From Stieleria tagensis (GTDB taxonomy: Bacteria > Planctomycetota > Planctomycetia > Pirellulales > Pirellulaceae), in the NCBI RefSeq assembly GCF_024129865.1, contig NZ_JAMYFE010000079.1, positions 1-38,954 on the forward strand: a DNA stretch of 38,954 bases. The letters run 5' to 3'. The notes beneath the pieces were generated by a model that saw nothing but the letters and a program-made list of their open reading frames with translations, was not told the origin of the DNA and searched no databases. Shown here in pieces: positions 16,110 to 24,846 of this stretch. How positions within the stretch are numbered: the first letter of the stretch is position 1; every line of letters starts with the position of its first letter. A program made the position numbers and the translations under genes.

Positions 16110-17896
16110 CGCATCCGAGACAAATCATCTTGGCAGTTTTGTTCCTGGGGCTGTTGATCGGGCCGGCCGCGTACTTTCGCTGGAACGCAGACAGCGATGT
16201 GCACGCCCATTCCAGCCCTGGTGAACGCGAAAACCTGTTCGAACGATACGGATTTGTTCTCCAGGAATCGGCCGCCCAAGCTGGCATCGACTTTCTCCAC
16301 CACCCACCGAAAATCGACTCGCGCCTGGACCACATCGCGCCGCAAATCGCGGCCATGGGAGCCAGCGTTGCGGTGGTCGACTTCGACCGTGATGGCTGGC
16401 AGGACTTCTATCTGACAGACAGTGCGCCCGGCAGTTCCAATCGCCTATATCGCAATCAGCAAAACGGAACCTTTCAAGACGTCGCGGCGGAAATGGGACT
16501 GGCCGATCTGAACCGATCCGGAACAGGTGCCTGCATGGGATCTGTTTGGGCCGATATCAACAACGATGGATTCGAAGACGTGTTGGTCTACAAATGGGGC
16601 CGCGTCGAACTGTTTCGCAATCAGCAAGGCAAAACGTTTGAGCGAATCACGGAAGCGGCGGGATTGCCGGACTGGGCGAACATCGGCTCCGCCACTTGGC
16701 TGGACTACGACCGTGACGGATTGATCGATCTGTTCCTGGCGGGCTACTGGCCAGAAAGTGTGCACTTGGAAAAACTGGACCACACTCGCATCATGCCGGA
16801 AAGCTTCGAATACGCCAACAATGGCGGAAGAAAATGGCTGCTCCGCAATAACGGCAACGGAACCTTCCATGACGTGACGGCGGACGTTGGGATCGATAGC
16901 ACGCGATGGACCCTGGCCGTTATCGCTGCTGATTTCAATGACGACGCATTTCCCGATTTGTTTCTCGCCAACGACTACGGAGTTTCCGAATTCTATCTCA
17001 ACCAGGATGGAAACGGTTTCAGCGAGATCGGAAAGCAAACGGGAATCGGACATGCGCCCAAAAGCGGCATGAACGCAGCGGTCGGCGATGTCTTGAACCG
17101 GGGACGCCTTGCCATCTATGAATCCAATATCTCCGAAGAGGGTGTCCTGCTACAGGGAAACAATTTGTGGTTCCCCGCCGCAGGTGATTCACTGCGGTTT
17201 GACAACTTGGCATCGGTGATGGGCATTGAACTGGCCGGCTGGAGTTTCGGGGCTCAGTTCGGAGACCTGAACAATGACGGTTTCATCGATTTGTACGTCA
17301 CCAACGGCTACGTCTCGGGAGATCGTGGCACAAGTTATTGGTATGACTTTTCACAAATCACGGGCGGTCACCAGCACATCATTTCGGATACCCAGAATTG
17401 GCCCGAAATGAAGGGGCGCAGTCTGGCGGGATATCAGTCCAAACGACTCTGGTTGAATGACGGTGCCGGTCAGTTCCAGGATGTCGCCCAGTTCGTTGGC
17501 GCGACAGACCGTCTGGACGGGCGTGCCGTGGCCCTTGCCGATTTCAACAACCAAGGTGATCTCGATCTGGTCGTCGCCAACCAGCGCGGTCCCCTGCTGC
17601 TCTATCAAAACGAGGTTCAACCGCAGCGCCACTGGATCGCATTTGAACTGCAGGGAACCCACAGCAATCGCAGTGCGATCGGTGCCCAGATTCGTGTCGA
17701 CTGGGGTGGCCAGCAACAACTTCAGGAACTGGTCGCCGCCAGTGGATACTCCGCTCAAAACCAACGGCGACTGCACTTCGGGCTGGGAGACGCCTCCCGG
17801 GTCGAACGAGTTTCGATCCGCTGGCCGTCGGGCAAGAAACAGCTGATCGAAAACCCGAGCGTCAACCAAACTCATCAGATCCAGGAACCGGAATGA
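16106..17896 (+). CDS. unbV: CRTAC1/UnbV-like VCBS-ASPIC protein
   Basis: The product is 596 residues: a signal or anchor helix (about 7-22), a VCBS/FG-GAP propeller (about 45-500; loops DFDRDGWQD, DINNDGFED, DYDRDGLID, DFNDDAFPD, DLNNDGFID, DFNNQGDLD), and a C-terminal ASPIC/UnbV domain (about 510-590: SNRSAIGAQIRVDWGGQQQ, GYSAQN, LHFGLGD, IRWPSGKKQ). This is the UnbV family, named from enediyne gene clusters where its role is unknown, and present in many bacteria without such clusters. I chose the ATG at 16106 (ATGA overlap with the upstream stop) over the in-frame ATG at 16010, which lies inside the upstream gene. Coupling to the UnbU homologue at 17893 by another ATGA supports a functional pair. 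The symbol is given by family resemblance only. Confidence 0.9.
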   Translation: MTHPRQIILAVLFLGLLIGPAAYFRWNADSDVHAHSSPGERENLFERYGFVLQESAAQAGIDFLHHPPKIDSRLDHIAPQIAAMGASVAVVDFDRDGWQDFYLTDSAPGSSNRLYRNQQNGTFQDVAAEMGLADLNRSGTGACMGSVWADINNDGFEDVLVYKWGRVELFRNQQGKTFERITEAAGLPDWANIGSATWLDYDRDGLIDLFLAGYWPESVHLEKLDHTRIMPESFEYANNGGRKWLLRNNGNGTFHDVTADVGIDSTRWTLAVIAADFNDDAFPDLFLANDYGVSEFYLNQDGNGFSEIGKQTGIGHAPKSGMNAAVGDVLNRGRLAIYESNISEEGVLLQGNNLWFPAAGDSLRFDNLASVMGIELAGWSFGAQFGDLNNDGFIDLYVTNGYVSGDRGTSYWYDFSQITGGHQHIISDTQNWPEMKGRSLAGYQSKRLWLNDGAGQFQDVAQFVGATDRLDGRAVALADFNNQGDLDLVVANQRGPLLLYQNEVQPQRHWIAFELQGTHSNRSAIGAQIRVDWGGQQQLQELVAASGYSAQNQRRLHFGLGDASRVERVSIRWPSGKKQLIENPSVNQTHQIQEPE

Positions 17897-18819
17897 GCCC
17901 TCTCGAACCCGTCGAATTGGACGCCAGGCCATCCTCGGCTGCCGCCGAACTCGTCACAGATACCGCTGATTCATCCGCAACGGATTCGTCGAACCGGTCG
18001 CATTGGCGTCGATTGTTGACGCTTGAGAACCGCTTCCTCGCGCCAATGTTGATCAGCAGCATCCTGCTGGTAGGACAACTGACTTTCGGATTCTTGGAAA
18101 GCTGGTGGCAGACCCTGTTGGCTATCACTGTCGCGATCATCTGTGAACTGGTGCTGGGCAAGATGATTGTCGGCAAGTTCCCGCATTTGGCGAGCGCTTA
18201 CATTTCTGGCATCAGCGTCGGCATCCTCATCCGATCGCCGTTTCTGTGGCCGTTTGCTTTGTGTGCTCTGATTTCGATCATGTCAAAATACGTCTTGCGC
18301 TGGCAAAACCGACACCTTTGGAATCCATCGAATTTCGGCGTCAGTGCGATGCTGTTCTTGTACCCGGCCGCAGTCGCCAGCTTGAGCATCCAGTGGGGCA
18401 ATACGATCTGGCCGATGGTCGTGGTATGGACGCTGGGAGCATTGATCATCAGCCGCTTGAAGCGATTCCATATTTGTCTGACCTATGTGCTGTCGTTCAT
18501 CGGACTGTCGGCCGCTCGCAGCTTGATCACCGCCAGCCCGTTCCTGGCAAACGTCGCTCCGTTGACCGGTCCGATGTACCAGTTGTTTGTGTTCTTCATG
18601 ATCACCGACCCTCGAACCACAGTCAGTACCAAACGCGGGCAATGCTTGGTGGCGTTCGCGATCGCGGTCGTGGAGATGTTTCTTCGATTGGGAGAGGTGA
18701 TCCACGCACCCTACTACGCTCTCTTTTTGGTCGGTCCCACCGCCTTGGTCGCCGAATTGGCATGGAAGAAGCGGCAGAACAGCCTCCAAACCGCAAACCT
18801 GTCCGCTGTGAATCCCTAA
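17893..18819 (+). CDS. unbU: UnbU-like membrane protein of the RnfD/NqrB superfamily
   Basis: The 308-residue protein has a polar N-terminus (about 45 residues) and about nine transmembrane helices. The motif FMITDPRTTVSTKRGQ (from about residue 234) matches the FxITDP...T.RG pattern of RnfD/NqrB and of UnbU. I do not see the [S/T]GAT motif where RnfD/NqrB carry a covalent flavin, so flavin attachment is not supported. UnbU-UnbV pairs occur in enediyne clusters and, as I recall, also elsewhere in bacteria. Its start overlaps the upstream stop (ATGA at 17893-17896). A membrane transport or electron-transfer channel working with the UnbV protein and the iron-sulfur protein upstream is the simplest reading, but this is inference. 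Confidence 0.85.
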   Translation: MSPLEPVELDARPSSAAAELVTDTADSSATDSSNRSHWRRLLTLENRFLAPMLISSILLVGQLTFGFLESWWQTLLAITVAIICELVLGKMIVGKFPHLASAYISGISVGILIRSPFLWPFALCALISIMSKYVLRWQNRHLWNPSNFGVSAMLFLYPAAVASLSIQWGNTIWPMVVVWTLGALIISRLKRFHICLTYVLSFIGLSAARSLITASPFLANVAPLTGPMYQLFVFFMITDPRTTVSTKRGQCLVAFAIAVVEMFLRLGEVIHAPYYALFLVGPTALVAELAWKKRQNSLQTANLSAVNP

Positions 18820-18936
18820 CGTTTGCAACGATTCGGCCGACCGCTGAAATTCATTTTTACCCTTGGGTACACGAACAGCTTTCGTTCACTCGCTCGGGGT
18901 GACGATCGGCACTTACAAGGGTTGAGCAAAACTTTT

Positions 18937-18947
18937 GTTGTCACAAC
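18937..18947. promoter_or_regulatory. Short dyad GTTGT-C-ACAAC before the porin gene
   Basis: An 11-base palindrome lies in the 153-base gap between the UnbU-like gene and the porin. It may be part of a promoter or operator for separate control of the porin. Dyads this short also occur by chance. Confidence 0.2.
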
Positions 18948-18972
18948 GAGTTTTGCGCTTGGAGGCGTACGA

Positions 18973-20661
18973 ATGCGAAAGGGATTTCACAAACCGGCCG
19001 GATATTGGCTGGCGTCTTGCTTAACGTCGATGATCGTTGCCGGTTCTACGGGAGCGACCGAACTGCCGCATCCAGCTTCCGTGGGTGTTGCGATTGAACA
19101 ACCATCGCAAGAACCGCTGCCGTTTTGGCCTGCGGAATCAGCCGTTGCGCAAGCGGCACCGATGGGTTGCGACAGCGGGTGTGACGGCCAGCCGTCTGAC
19201 ACATCGCTTTACCCGGCGACCATTCACCCGATGCCACGTCCAGGGATTTTCCCAATCCCGCCCAAAGGCCCAGGCTATTTTTCTGCTTGGGATCAACTGA
19301 CAGGTCGGTGTCGATCCGCACCGCCCAAGTCGGGTTATGCGCCGTTCGCCATTAATGCGTGGCCCTTCTTTGATGCCGATTGGCGTTTCGTCGATGGTAT
19401 CGCCCCCCGTGATCGAACACTCGTCGAGGACATGAAACGAATCCAGCTGAACAACCAGTGGATGTTCAGCACGGGAGGAGAATTCTGGGCCCGCTACTCC
19501 AGCGAAAACAACAGTCGGCTGTCACAATCGGAAAACGATTTCACGGTCAGCCATGTACGTCAATATGCAGACCTGTGGTACCAAGATCGATTGCGGATCT
19601 ACGGCGAATTCATCTGGGCAGACAGTTTCGGGGAAGACTTACCGCCAGTCCCGCCCGATGTGGACCGCGGTGACATCCTGGACTTATTTTTCGATCTGAA
19701 GTTGGGTGAAGTCGCTGGAAAACCAGTCTATTTGCGGAGCGGCCGACAGGAACTTCTGTACGGATCGCAGCGACTCGTGACGCCGTTGCCCTGGGCCAAC
19801 AAACGACATTCATTCGATGGCCTGAAGATCTTTCGACAAGGCGAACGCTGGGACTTCGATGCGTTCTGGACAAAATATGTACCACCGCAGGCAAACGATT
19901 TCGACACCAGCGATGACAATCAGACCTTCGCCGGTCTCTGGCTGACACAGCGTCCAAAAAAGGGCGAGGCGCGAGACCTGTACTACTTGCTATACGACAA
20001 CGACAACTCCGCAAATCGCCTAGGGATCACGCGTGCTCCCTTTCAGACTCATACGTTCGGAACCCGCTGGGCAGGAGATCGCGACGGACTGCTGTGGGAC
20101 GTTGAAGGCGCTATGCAATTCGGAAACCAAGGCGATCAAGATCTGGTCGCGGGAATGGGCACTGCCGGTATCGGACACCGATTCAACAATGCCGCACTCT
20201 CTCCTACCTTCTGGATGTACTACGACTACGCCAGCGGTGACGACGGATCAAGTAGTGATTCTCACACCTTCAACCAACAGTTTCCCTTTGGCCACTATTA
20301 CCTGGGCTGGATGGATTTGGTCGGTCGCCAGAACATTCATGATTTGAATGCACACCTGTATCTTTACCCTTCGAAATGGACCACGGTTTGGATGCAGTAT
20401 CATCGGTTCTGGCTAGATGAAAGCCAGGATGCACTCTACAACGCCGGTGGTGTTCCCTATCGTCGCGATCCGACAGGTGCCGCCGGAAATGACGTCGGTC
20501 AAGAAATTGATCTGGTGATCAACTTCCATCTGACACGCTATTCAGATGTTTTGGTCAGCTACAACAAATTGTTCGGCGGCGATTTTTTAGCGGCGACCGC
20601 AGGTCCCAACGGCAGCGTCGATGCGGACACGCTGTATTTGATCTTTCAACAGCGTTGGTAG
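18973..20661 (+). CDS. Outer-membrane porin, alginate-export (AlgE-like) family
   Basis: The 562-residue protein has a signal peptide (about residues 1-30), a short low-complexity region with CDSGCDG, then a beta-barrel domain from about residue 150 to the C-terminal Trp. Barrel signs are the alternating aromatic/polar pattern, GRQELLYGSQRLV followed by W.N..R.FDG (alginate-export family), and the final ...LIFQQRW. It is longer than AlgE proper (about 490). The ATG at 18973 has a good ggagg 7-8 bases upstream, so the longer in-frame frame from 18823 is not used. It follows the UnbU gene after 153 bases and may have its own promoter while still belonging to the locus functionally. It likely forms an outer-membrane channel for substrates or products of the system. 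Polysaccharide export is possible but not shown. Confidence 0.88.
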   Translation: MRKGFHKPAGYWLASCLTSMIVAGSTGATELPHPASVGVAIEQPSQEPLPFWPAESAVAQAAPMGCDSGCDGQPSDTSLYPATIHPMPRPGIFPIPPKGPGYFSAWDQLTGRCRSAPPKSGYAPFAINAWPFFDADWRFVDGIAPRDRTLVEDMKRIQLNNQWMFSTGGEFWARYSSENNSRLSQSENDFTVSHVRQYADLWYQDRLRIYGEFIWADSFGEDLPPVPPDVDRGDILDLFFDLKLGEVAGKPVYLRSGRQELLYGSQRLVTPLPWANKRHSFDGLKIFRQGERWDFDAFWTKYVPPQANDFDTSDDNQTFAGLWLTQRPKKGEARDLYYLLYDNDNSANRLGITRAPFQTHTFGTRWAGDRDGLLWDVEGAMQFGNQGDQDLVAGMGTAGIGHRFNNAALSPTFWMYYDYASGDDGSSSDSHTFNQQFPFGHYYLGWMDLVGRQNIHDLNAHLYLYPSKWTTVWMQYHRFWLDESQDALYNAGGVPYRRDPTGAAGNDVGQEIDLVINFHLTRYSDVLVSYNKLFGGDFLAATAGPNGSVDADTLYLIFQQRW

Positions 20662-20749
20662 CGTTTAATCCACTGCTTTCCACCGAGCCCCTGTGGCATA
20701 CGCGTTCAGCGAGGCCGGAAGGGCTCTGGGTGTAGACTTTCCAGAGATC

Positions 20750-20773
20750 AGCCGCGCGCGCCCGCGTGCGGCT
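20750..20773. terminator. GC-rich hairpin between convergent genes
   Basis: An 11-base stem (one G-T wobble) with a tight CC centre lies between the porin (+) and glutamine synthetase (-) stops. There is no T-tract on either side, so factor-independent termination is unproven. A second short hairpin, ctctgg/ccagag (20724-20729 and 20741-20746), sits just upstream. Confidence 0.35.
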
Positions 20774-20885
20774 AGATTGCGACTTCGACTCCCCAGGGAT
20801 CTGTTCATGCCATGCTCGCACCCAATTCGATCGGCGCCGGAAATCATCAGCACGCATCAAACGCTACTTTGACGACCAGTCCGAG

Positions 20886-23138
20886 TCACTTGATGAACAG
20901 CATTTCTTGATAGGTCGGCAGCGGCCAAATGTCATCGGCGATGATCAGCTCCAATTTGTCGACCGTTTCACGCAGCGACAACATTGACGGCAACACCGCA
21001 TCACAACGATGACGGCAGGCATCTTCCGGGGCGACTGCACTGTCATCGGCGATTGCATACTCCAAGGTTGCAATTCCATCTTGCAACGATTTAACGAGCG
21101 CCGTCACTGTGTCCAATGTTTCGGTGTCAAATTCGAAACCGACAACTTTCAAATTGGCACAGGTCGACGCCAATTCGTTCTGATAGCGGATCGCCGCCGG
21201 AAAGATCATCGTGCGGGCAATGTTGACGGCCAGGTTGGCTTCGACATCCACCGTCATGCAATACTGTTCTTGATAGGTTTCCAAGCGACTGTGAAGCTCA
21301 CGCGCCGACAGTACACCGTACTTGGCGAACATCTGCGTGTTTTCTGGCGAAGCCAAATGGGGCAGTGCATCAGCCGTCGTTTTCAGGTTCAACAATCCAC
21401 GCTCAGCGGCCTCGCGATGCCATTCCTCCGAGTAGCCGTCGCCATTAAAAATGATTGCCGAACATTCCCCCACAATCTCGCTCAACAAGGACTGGACCGC
21501 ACTATTGAGCGAATCGGGATCGTTGGCCAAGGCATCCTCCAAACGACCGGCACAGAAATCCACCGACTCGGCGATGATGGTGTTCATCGCCACCAACGGT
21601 CCTGAAATTGATTGGTTGGAACCGACCGCGCGGAATTCGAATCGATTTCCGGTGAACGCGAACGGACTGGTTCGATTCCGATCGCCGGCATCCTTGGGCA
21701 GCGGAGGCAACACATCGACACCAACCTCCAACGTCCCGCTAGGCAGGGAACTGTTGGCGCCACCGCCTTTGATCTGCTCGAAGATATCGGTCAGTTGATC
21801 CCCCAAGAAAATCGAAATGATTGCCGGCGGAGCTTCATTGGCACCCAGTCGATGGTCATTGCCGGCGCTGGCGACGACCGCCCGCATCAAATCCTGATGT
21901 TTATAAACCGCACGAATGATAGCGGCACAGAACACTAGGAATTTTGCATTGTCGTGCGGCGTGTCCCCGGGATCCAACAAGTTGCCCTGTGACGAACTTC
22001 CCAGCGACCAATTGACATGTTTCCCTGAACCGTTCACTCCGGCGAAAGGCTTTTCATGCAGCAGACAAGCCATTCCGTACTTTTCGGCAATCTTGCGCAG
22101 GGTCAGCATCATTTGCTGTTGGTGATCGGCGGCAACGTTGGCCGATTCGAACACCGGGGCGACTTCGAATTGTCCCGGTGCAACTTCGTTGTGTCGCGTC
22201 TTGACCGGGATTCCCAATTTGAACAACTCGCGTTCGGCTTCGCACATGAACGCCAAAACACGTTCGGGAATCGCGCCAAAGTAGTGGTCGTCGAACTCCT
22301 GGCCCTTGGGCGGTTTGGCACCGAACAACGTGCGACCGGCATTCAATAGATCGGGGCGGGCGTAATAGAAATTTCGATCGATCAAAAAATACTCTTGCTC
22401 CGGTCCAGCGGTCGAAGCAACAAAGGCGCCGTCGGTATGGCCAAATACTTTCAAGACGCGCTGCGCATGCTTGTTGAGCGCTTGCATCGATCGCAGCACA
22501 GGCGTCTTCTTGTCGAGCGCCTCACCAGTCCACGACACAAACGCAGTGGGAATACAGAGCGTGGTGCCATTGGGGTTTTCCAAGATATAGGCCGGACTGG
22601 TCACATCCCAAATGGTGTAACCACGGGCTTGGGACGTGACGCGAATCCCGCCACTGGGAAAACTCGATCCGTCGGGTTCGCCTTGGCAAAGCTGTTTGCC
22701 GCTAAACTCCGACAACGTACTGCCATCAGCTGTCGGTGACAGAAAACTATCGTGTTTTTCAGCCGTCGCACCGGTCAGCGGATAGAAGATGTGGGCATAG
22801 TGAGTCGCACCTTTTTCCATCGCCCAATCTTTAATTGCCGACGCAACGATGTCAGCAATCTCCGGATCAAGTTTCTCACCCGAGTCGATCGTCCGCACCA
22901 GCGATTTGTAGACACTCTTGGGCAACCGATCCTTCATCACCGACTTGGTAAACACATTCGTCGAATAGTATTCCTGGGCGGGAACATCGACGAAATTGAT
23001 CGTTTGCGGACTCGCCAAACGATTGGTGACAGCGGCGACGGCGCTCCGCCGAGGCGTCGAAGCAGCACTCGTGCTGGCTCCTCCGGTCGCACCCGAGGTC
23101 TGCCCATTTTCAGACGGACTTGCAAATACAGTACTCAT
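20886..23138 (-). CDS. glnN: Glutamine synthetase type III
   Basis: The 750-residue protein is of GSIII size (about 700-730 plus a Ser/Ala-rich N-terminal 40). It carries the GSIII core: [37 protein letters not shown], and [17 protein letters not shown]. The enzyme makes glutamine from glutamate, ammonia and ATP in the cytoplasm. I chose the ATG at 23138 because a clear aggag lies 5 bases upstream on the coding strand, and the next upstream start (23234) would add an implausible 32 residues. It faces the porin operon tail-to-tail. A sigma-54-like promoter candidate lies about 103 bases upstream (23241-23255), which would fit nitrogen control. No P-II or other nitrogen genes are seen nearby. 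Confidence 0.95.
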   Translation of the reverse strand: MSTVFASPSENGQTSGATGGASTSAASTPRRSAVAAVTNRLASPQTINFVDVPAQEYYSTNVFTKSVMKDRLPKSVYKSLVRTIDSGEKLDPEIADIVASAIKDWAMEKGATHYAHIFYPLTGATAEKHDSFLSPTADGSTLSEFSGKQLCQGEPDGSSFPSGGIRVTSQARGYTIWDVTSPAYILENPNGTTLCIPTAFVSWTGEALDKKTPVLRSMQALNKHAQRVLKVFGHTDGAFVASTAGPEQEYFLIDRNFYYARPDLLNAGRTLFGAKPPKGQEFDDHYFGAIPERVLAFMCEAERELFKLGIPVKTRHNEVAPGQFEVAPVFESANVAADHQQQMMLTLRKIAEKYGMACLLHEKPFAGVNGSGKHVNWSLGSSSQGNLLDPGDTPHDNAKFLVFCAAIIRAVYKHQDLMRAVVASAGNDHRLGANEAPPAIISIFLGDQLTDIFEQIKGGGANSSLPSGTLEVGVDVLPPLPKDAGDRNRTSPFAFTGNRFEFRAVGSNQSISGPLVAMNTIIAESVDFCAGRLEDALANDPDSLNSAVQSLLSEIVGECSAIIFNGDGYSEEWHREAAERGLLNLKTTADALPHLASPENTQMFAKYGVLSARELHSRLETYQEQYCMTVDVEANLAVNIARTMIFPAAIRYQNELASTCANLKVVGFEFDTETLDTVTALVKSLQDGIATLEYAIADDSAVAPEDACRHRCDAVLPSMLSLRETVDKLELIIADDIWPLPTYQEMLFIK

Positions 23139-23592
23139 CAAAACTCCTGCGCCGCCGTTGGCGATCGGATGGGGGAATAAATGTCGGCTGCCTGCATCAG
23201 AGCGAAAGCACATGGCGTTCCATGACCGCCACACAACTTCGCGAAAGCTGTGCCGCTAACCCAACGGCTAGCAGAACCCCCTTCCAATGACGACCGAGGC
23301 AGCCGAGACGCCGTTATTTCACGACACTCCTCCGGACCGATTCGCAACCAGATGAGCGTCGCATCATTGTTAAGCGTTCTGCCCGATTCCGATGCCAGCG
23401 CAGTGGGCACGATCTCCGCCCCCCAGTCTCCATCGCGCAGCAGAGCGCGGCAGACGCCGGTTTAGAAAAGTCACTCTTGCCTCTGATCAGATTGATCCGA
23501 TAATTGAATCGTTGATTGACACCCTGCGCGATCGCATTTGATTCTCATCACGTTTTGGCCACCCAACTGGCAAACGAATCGTCACTGACCTG
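23139..23592. other. Gene-free control region upstream of glutamine synthetase III
   Basis: In these 454 bases I find no convincing gene. Short open frames exist in several frames but lack motifs. The part next to 23138 holds the glnN leader and the sigma-54-like element. Confidence 0.6.
23241..23255 (-). promoter_or_regulatory. Sigma-54-like promoter for glnN
   Basis: On the minus strand the sequence reads CGGCACAGCTTTCGC. It has GG and GC separated by exactly 10 bases and GGCAC intact, against the consensus TGGCAC-N5-TTGC. It is about 103 bases before the glnN start. Mismatches are C for T at the first base and C for the second T of TTGC. Nitrogen-regulated sigma-54 control of glutamine synthetase is known in other bacteria; for this gene it is inference. 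Confidence 0.4.
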
Positions 23593-24003
23593 ATGACCCG
23601 CCGGAAACTCCCTAGCGATCTTGCACTCACAGCGATCCTGCCGCGAGGGTGCCGTATTGTCTGTCGACAGTGGCTGATCCCGGTGATTTTCGCCATTGCG
23701 ATTGCCCAGTTGCCACCCTGGTCCGCCGGCACCGCTCTCAGCAACACCCGGGAAATTGCGTTTGGTACGTCGGCTGTCAGCTCTGACCACAACGCGACGC
23801 TAAACGTATGCCGTCCGGTATGCCAAAGCAGCCGAATCGCTGAGAACCCTTTCGAGCCACTGTCACCAGCGGATTTCGACGCTGCGTTCGTCTCCAGACG
23901 GGAACTCATTCGGTTTCATTTCCGTCACAGGCTCGCCAGCGTCAAGCCAACAGCGGTTGAGCCAACCACGCTCGTGGACATGCAGGTGCGATTGCAGATT
24001 TAG
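23593..24003 (+). CDS. Possible small secreted protein
   Basis: The 136-residue reading frame has a basic start and a hydrophobic helix (QWLIPVIFAIAIAQLPPW, about residues 26-43) consistent with a signal peptide or anchor, followed by a polar domain with a CRPVC pair. No family is recognised, and there is no Shine-Dalgarno. It lies 69 bases upstream of the TPR-like gene on the same strand, which is in favour. An overlapping minus-strand frame (23487-23909) is not convincing. This is a tentative gene call. Confidence 0.45.
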   Translation: MTRRKLPSDLALTAILPRGCRIVCRQWLIPVIFAIAIAQLPPWSAGTALSNTREIAFGTSAVSSDHNATLNVCRPVCQSSRIAENPFEPLSPADFDAAFVSRRELIRFHFRHRLASVKPTAVEPTTLVDMQVRLQI

Positions 24004-24072
24004 ACAGATCGATGTTTTCGATTTCGATCTGTTTCCAACCTTGCAATTGCTCCCTTCTAAACGAGTCAACCG

Positions 24073-24726
24073 ATGTCTATGCGCGCCAAGAACCACGCCA
24101 CCAGAAATCCCCTCTCTGCTCCATCAAAGTTTCCCAAACAACGCTCGACCACCACGGCACCCTCACTGCCCGCAGCGCTGACCCGGTCCGCCAGCCTGAT
24201 CAGAAAAGGCGACTACCAATCAGCGGCAAAACTACTGCAGTCGTCCGGCAACGGAACATCAATTCGCAACACACTGGGTGTTTGTTTGATGCGGCTTGGC
24301 CGCTACGACGAAGCACTGGTGGTTTTCCGCCAGTTTGTTTTGGCGGCGGGAAACATCAGCGAACGATCTGATATCAGCAATCTGTGCAAACGCAACTTTG
24401 CCATGGCATTGCTTTTGAATGGGTCTCCGAGTGGTGCATTGACTGTATTGGCCGAAATGCGAGAACCCGATCAGCCGGTGACAGTCCGCATCTACGAAAC
24501 GATCCAGGCCTGGGAGCGGTCCCTGTCCTGGCTGCGGCGACTGGACTGGAAACTGAACCGAATCGAACCCGCTCGATGCCGGATCCCGATTGATTTTGAA
24601 CCCGGGGAGTTCGACTTTGAGTGCGGTGAGGACGTCACGGGTCCACCCACTGTTTCCGTTGGCAATTCTGGCTCTCCCGACAATCCGGTGCCAGTATTAC
24701 AGGCAACCTTTAGCCAAATAGACTGA
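24073..24726 (+). CDS. TPR-like small protein
   Basis: The product is 217 residues. A basic Ser/Pro-rich N-terminus is followed by two or more TPR-type helical pairs at about residues 35-135 (IRKGDYQSAAKLLQ, IRNTLGVCLMRLGRYDEAL, NFAMALLLNGSPSGAL), then a Trp/Arg-rich linker and an acidic C-terminal tail with FEPGEFDFECGED. There is no signal peptide. TPR proteins mediate protein-protein contacts; the partner is unknown. The start could also be the ATG at 24079. The gene faces the MutS-like gene tail-to-tail, with a small dyad (24766-24783) in the 120-base gap. Confidence 0.7.
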   Translation: MSMRAKNHATRNPLSAPSKFPKQRSTTTAPSLPAALTRSASLIRKGDYQSAAKLLQSSGNGTSIRNTLGVCLMRLGRYDEALVVFRQFVLAAGNISERSDISNLCKRNFAMALLLNGSPSGALTVLAEMREPDQPVTVRIYETIQAWERSLSWLRRLDWKLNRIEPARCRIPIDFEPGEFDFECGEDVTGPPTVSVGNSGSPDNPVPVLQATFSQID

Positions 24727-24765
24727 CGCGGCTGCGCAGTGGGTATCGTGGCACAGTGGCGTGAC

Positions 24766-24783
24766 GGCGTTCGCCCGAACGCC
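24766..24783. terminator. Short hairpin between convergent genes
   Basis: The inverted repeat ggcgttcg/cgaacgcc with a 2-base centre lies between the TPR-like gene (+) and the MutS-like gene (-). There is no T-tract. It could act as a weak bidirectional terminator or mRNA end protector. Confidence 0.3.
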
Positions 24784-24846
24784 AAGCGGGCAACGCCCCC
24801 TCGGGCCAGTGCCACTTCACGCACAGTCACCGTCTTCTCGTCGCCC

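Noticed and set aside
17351-17932. 193-residue minus-strand open frame
   Set aside because: It is the antisense of the UnbV gene's conserved ASPIC region, so a shadow.
16106-18819. Enediyne biosynthetic gene cluster
   Set aside because: Only UnbV/UnbU-like genes are present; there is no PKSE or other enediyne genes in the window.
18823-18972. N-terminal extension of the porin to 18823
   Set aside because: The ATG at 18973 has a good ggagg and starts a proper signal peptide; the extension would bury the signal peptide.
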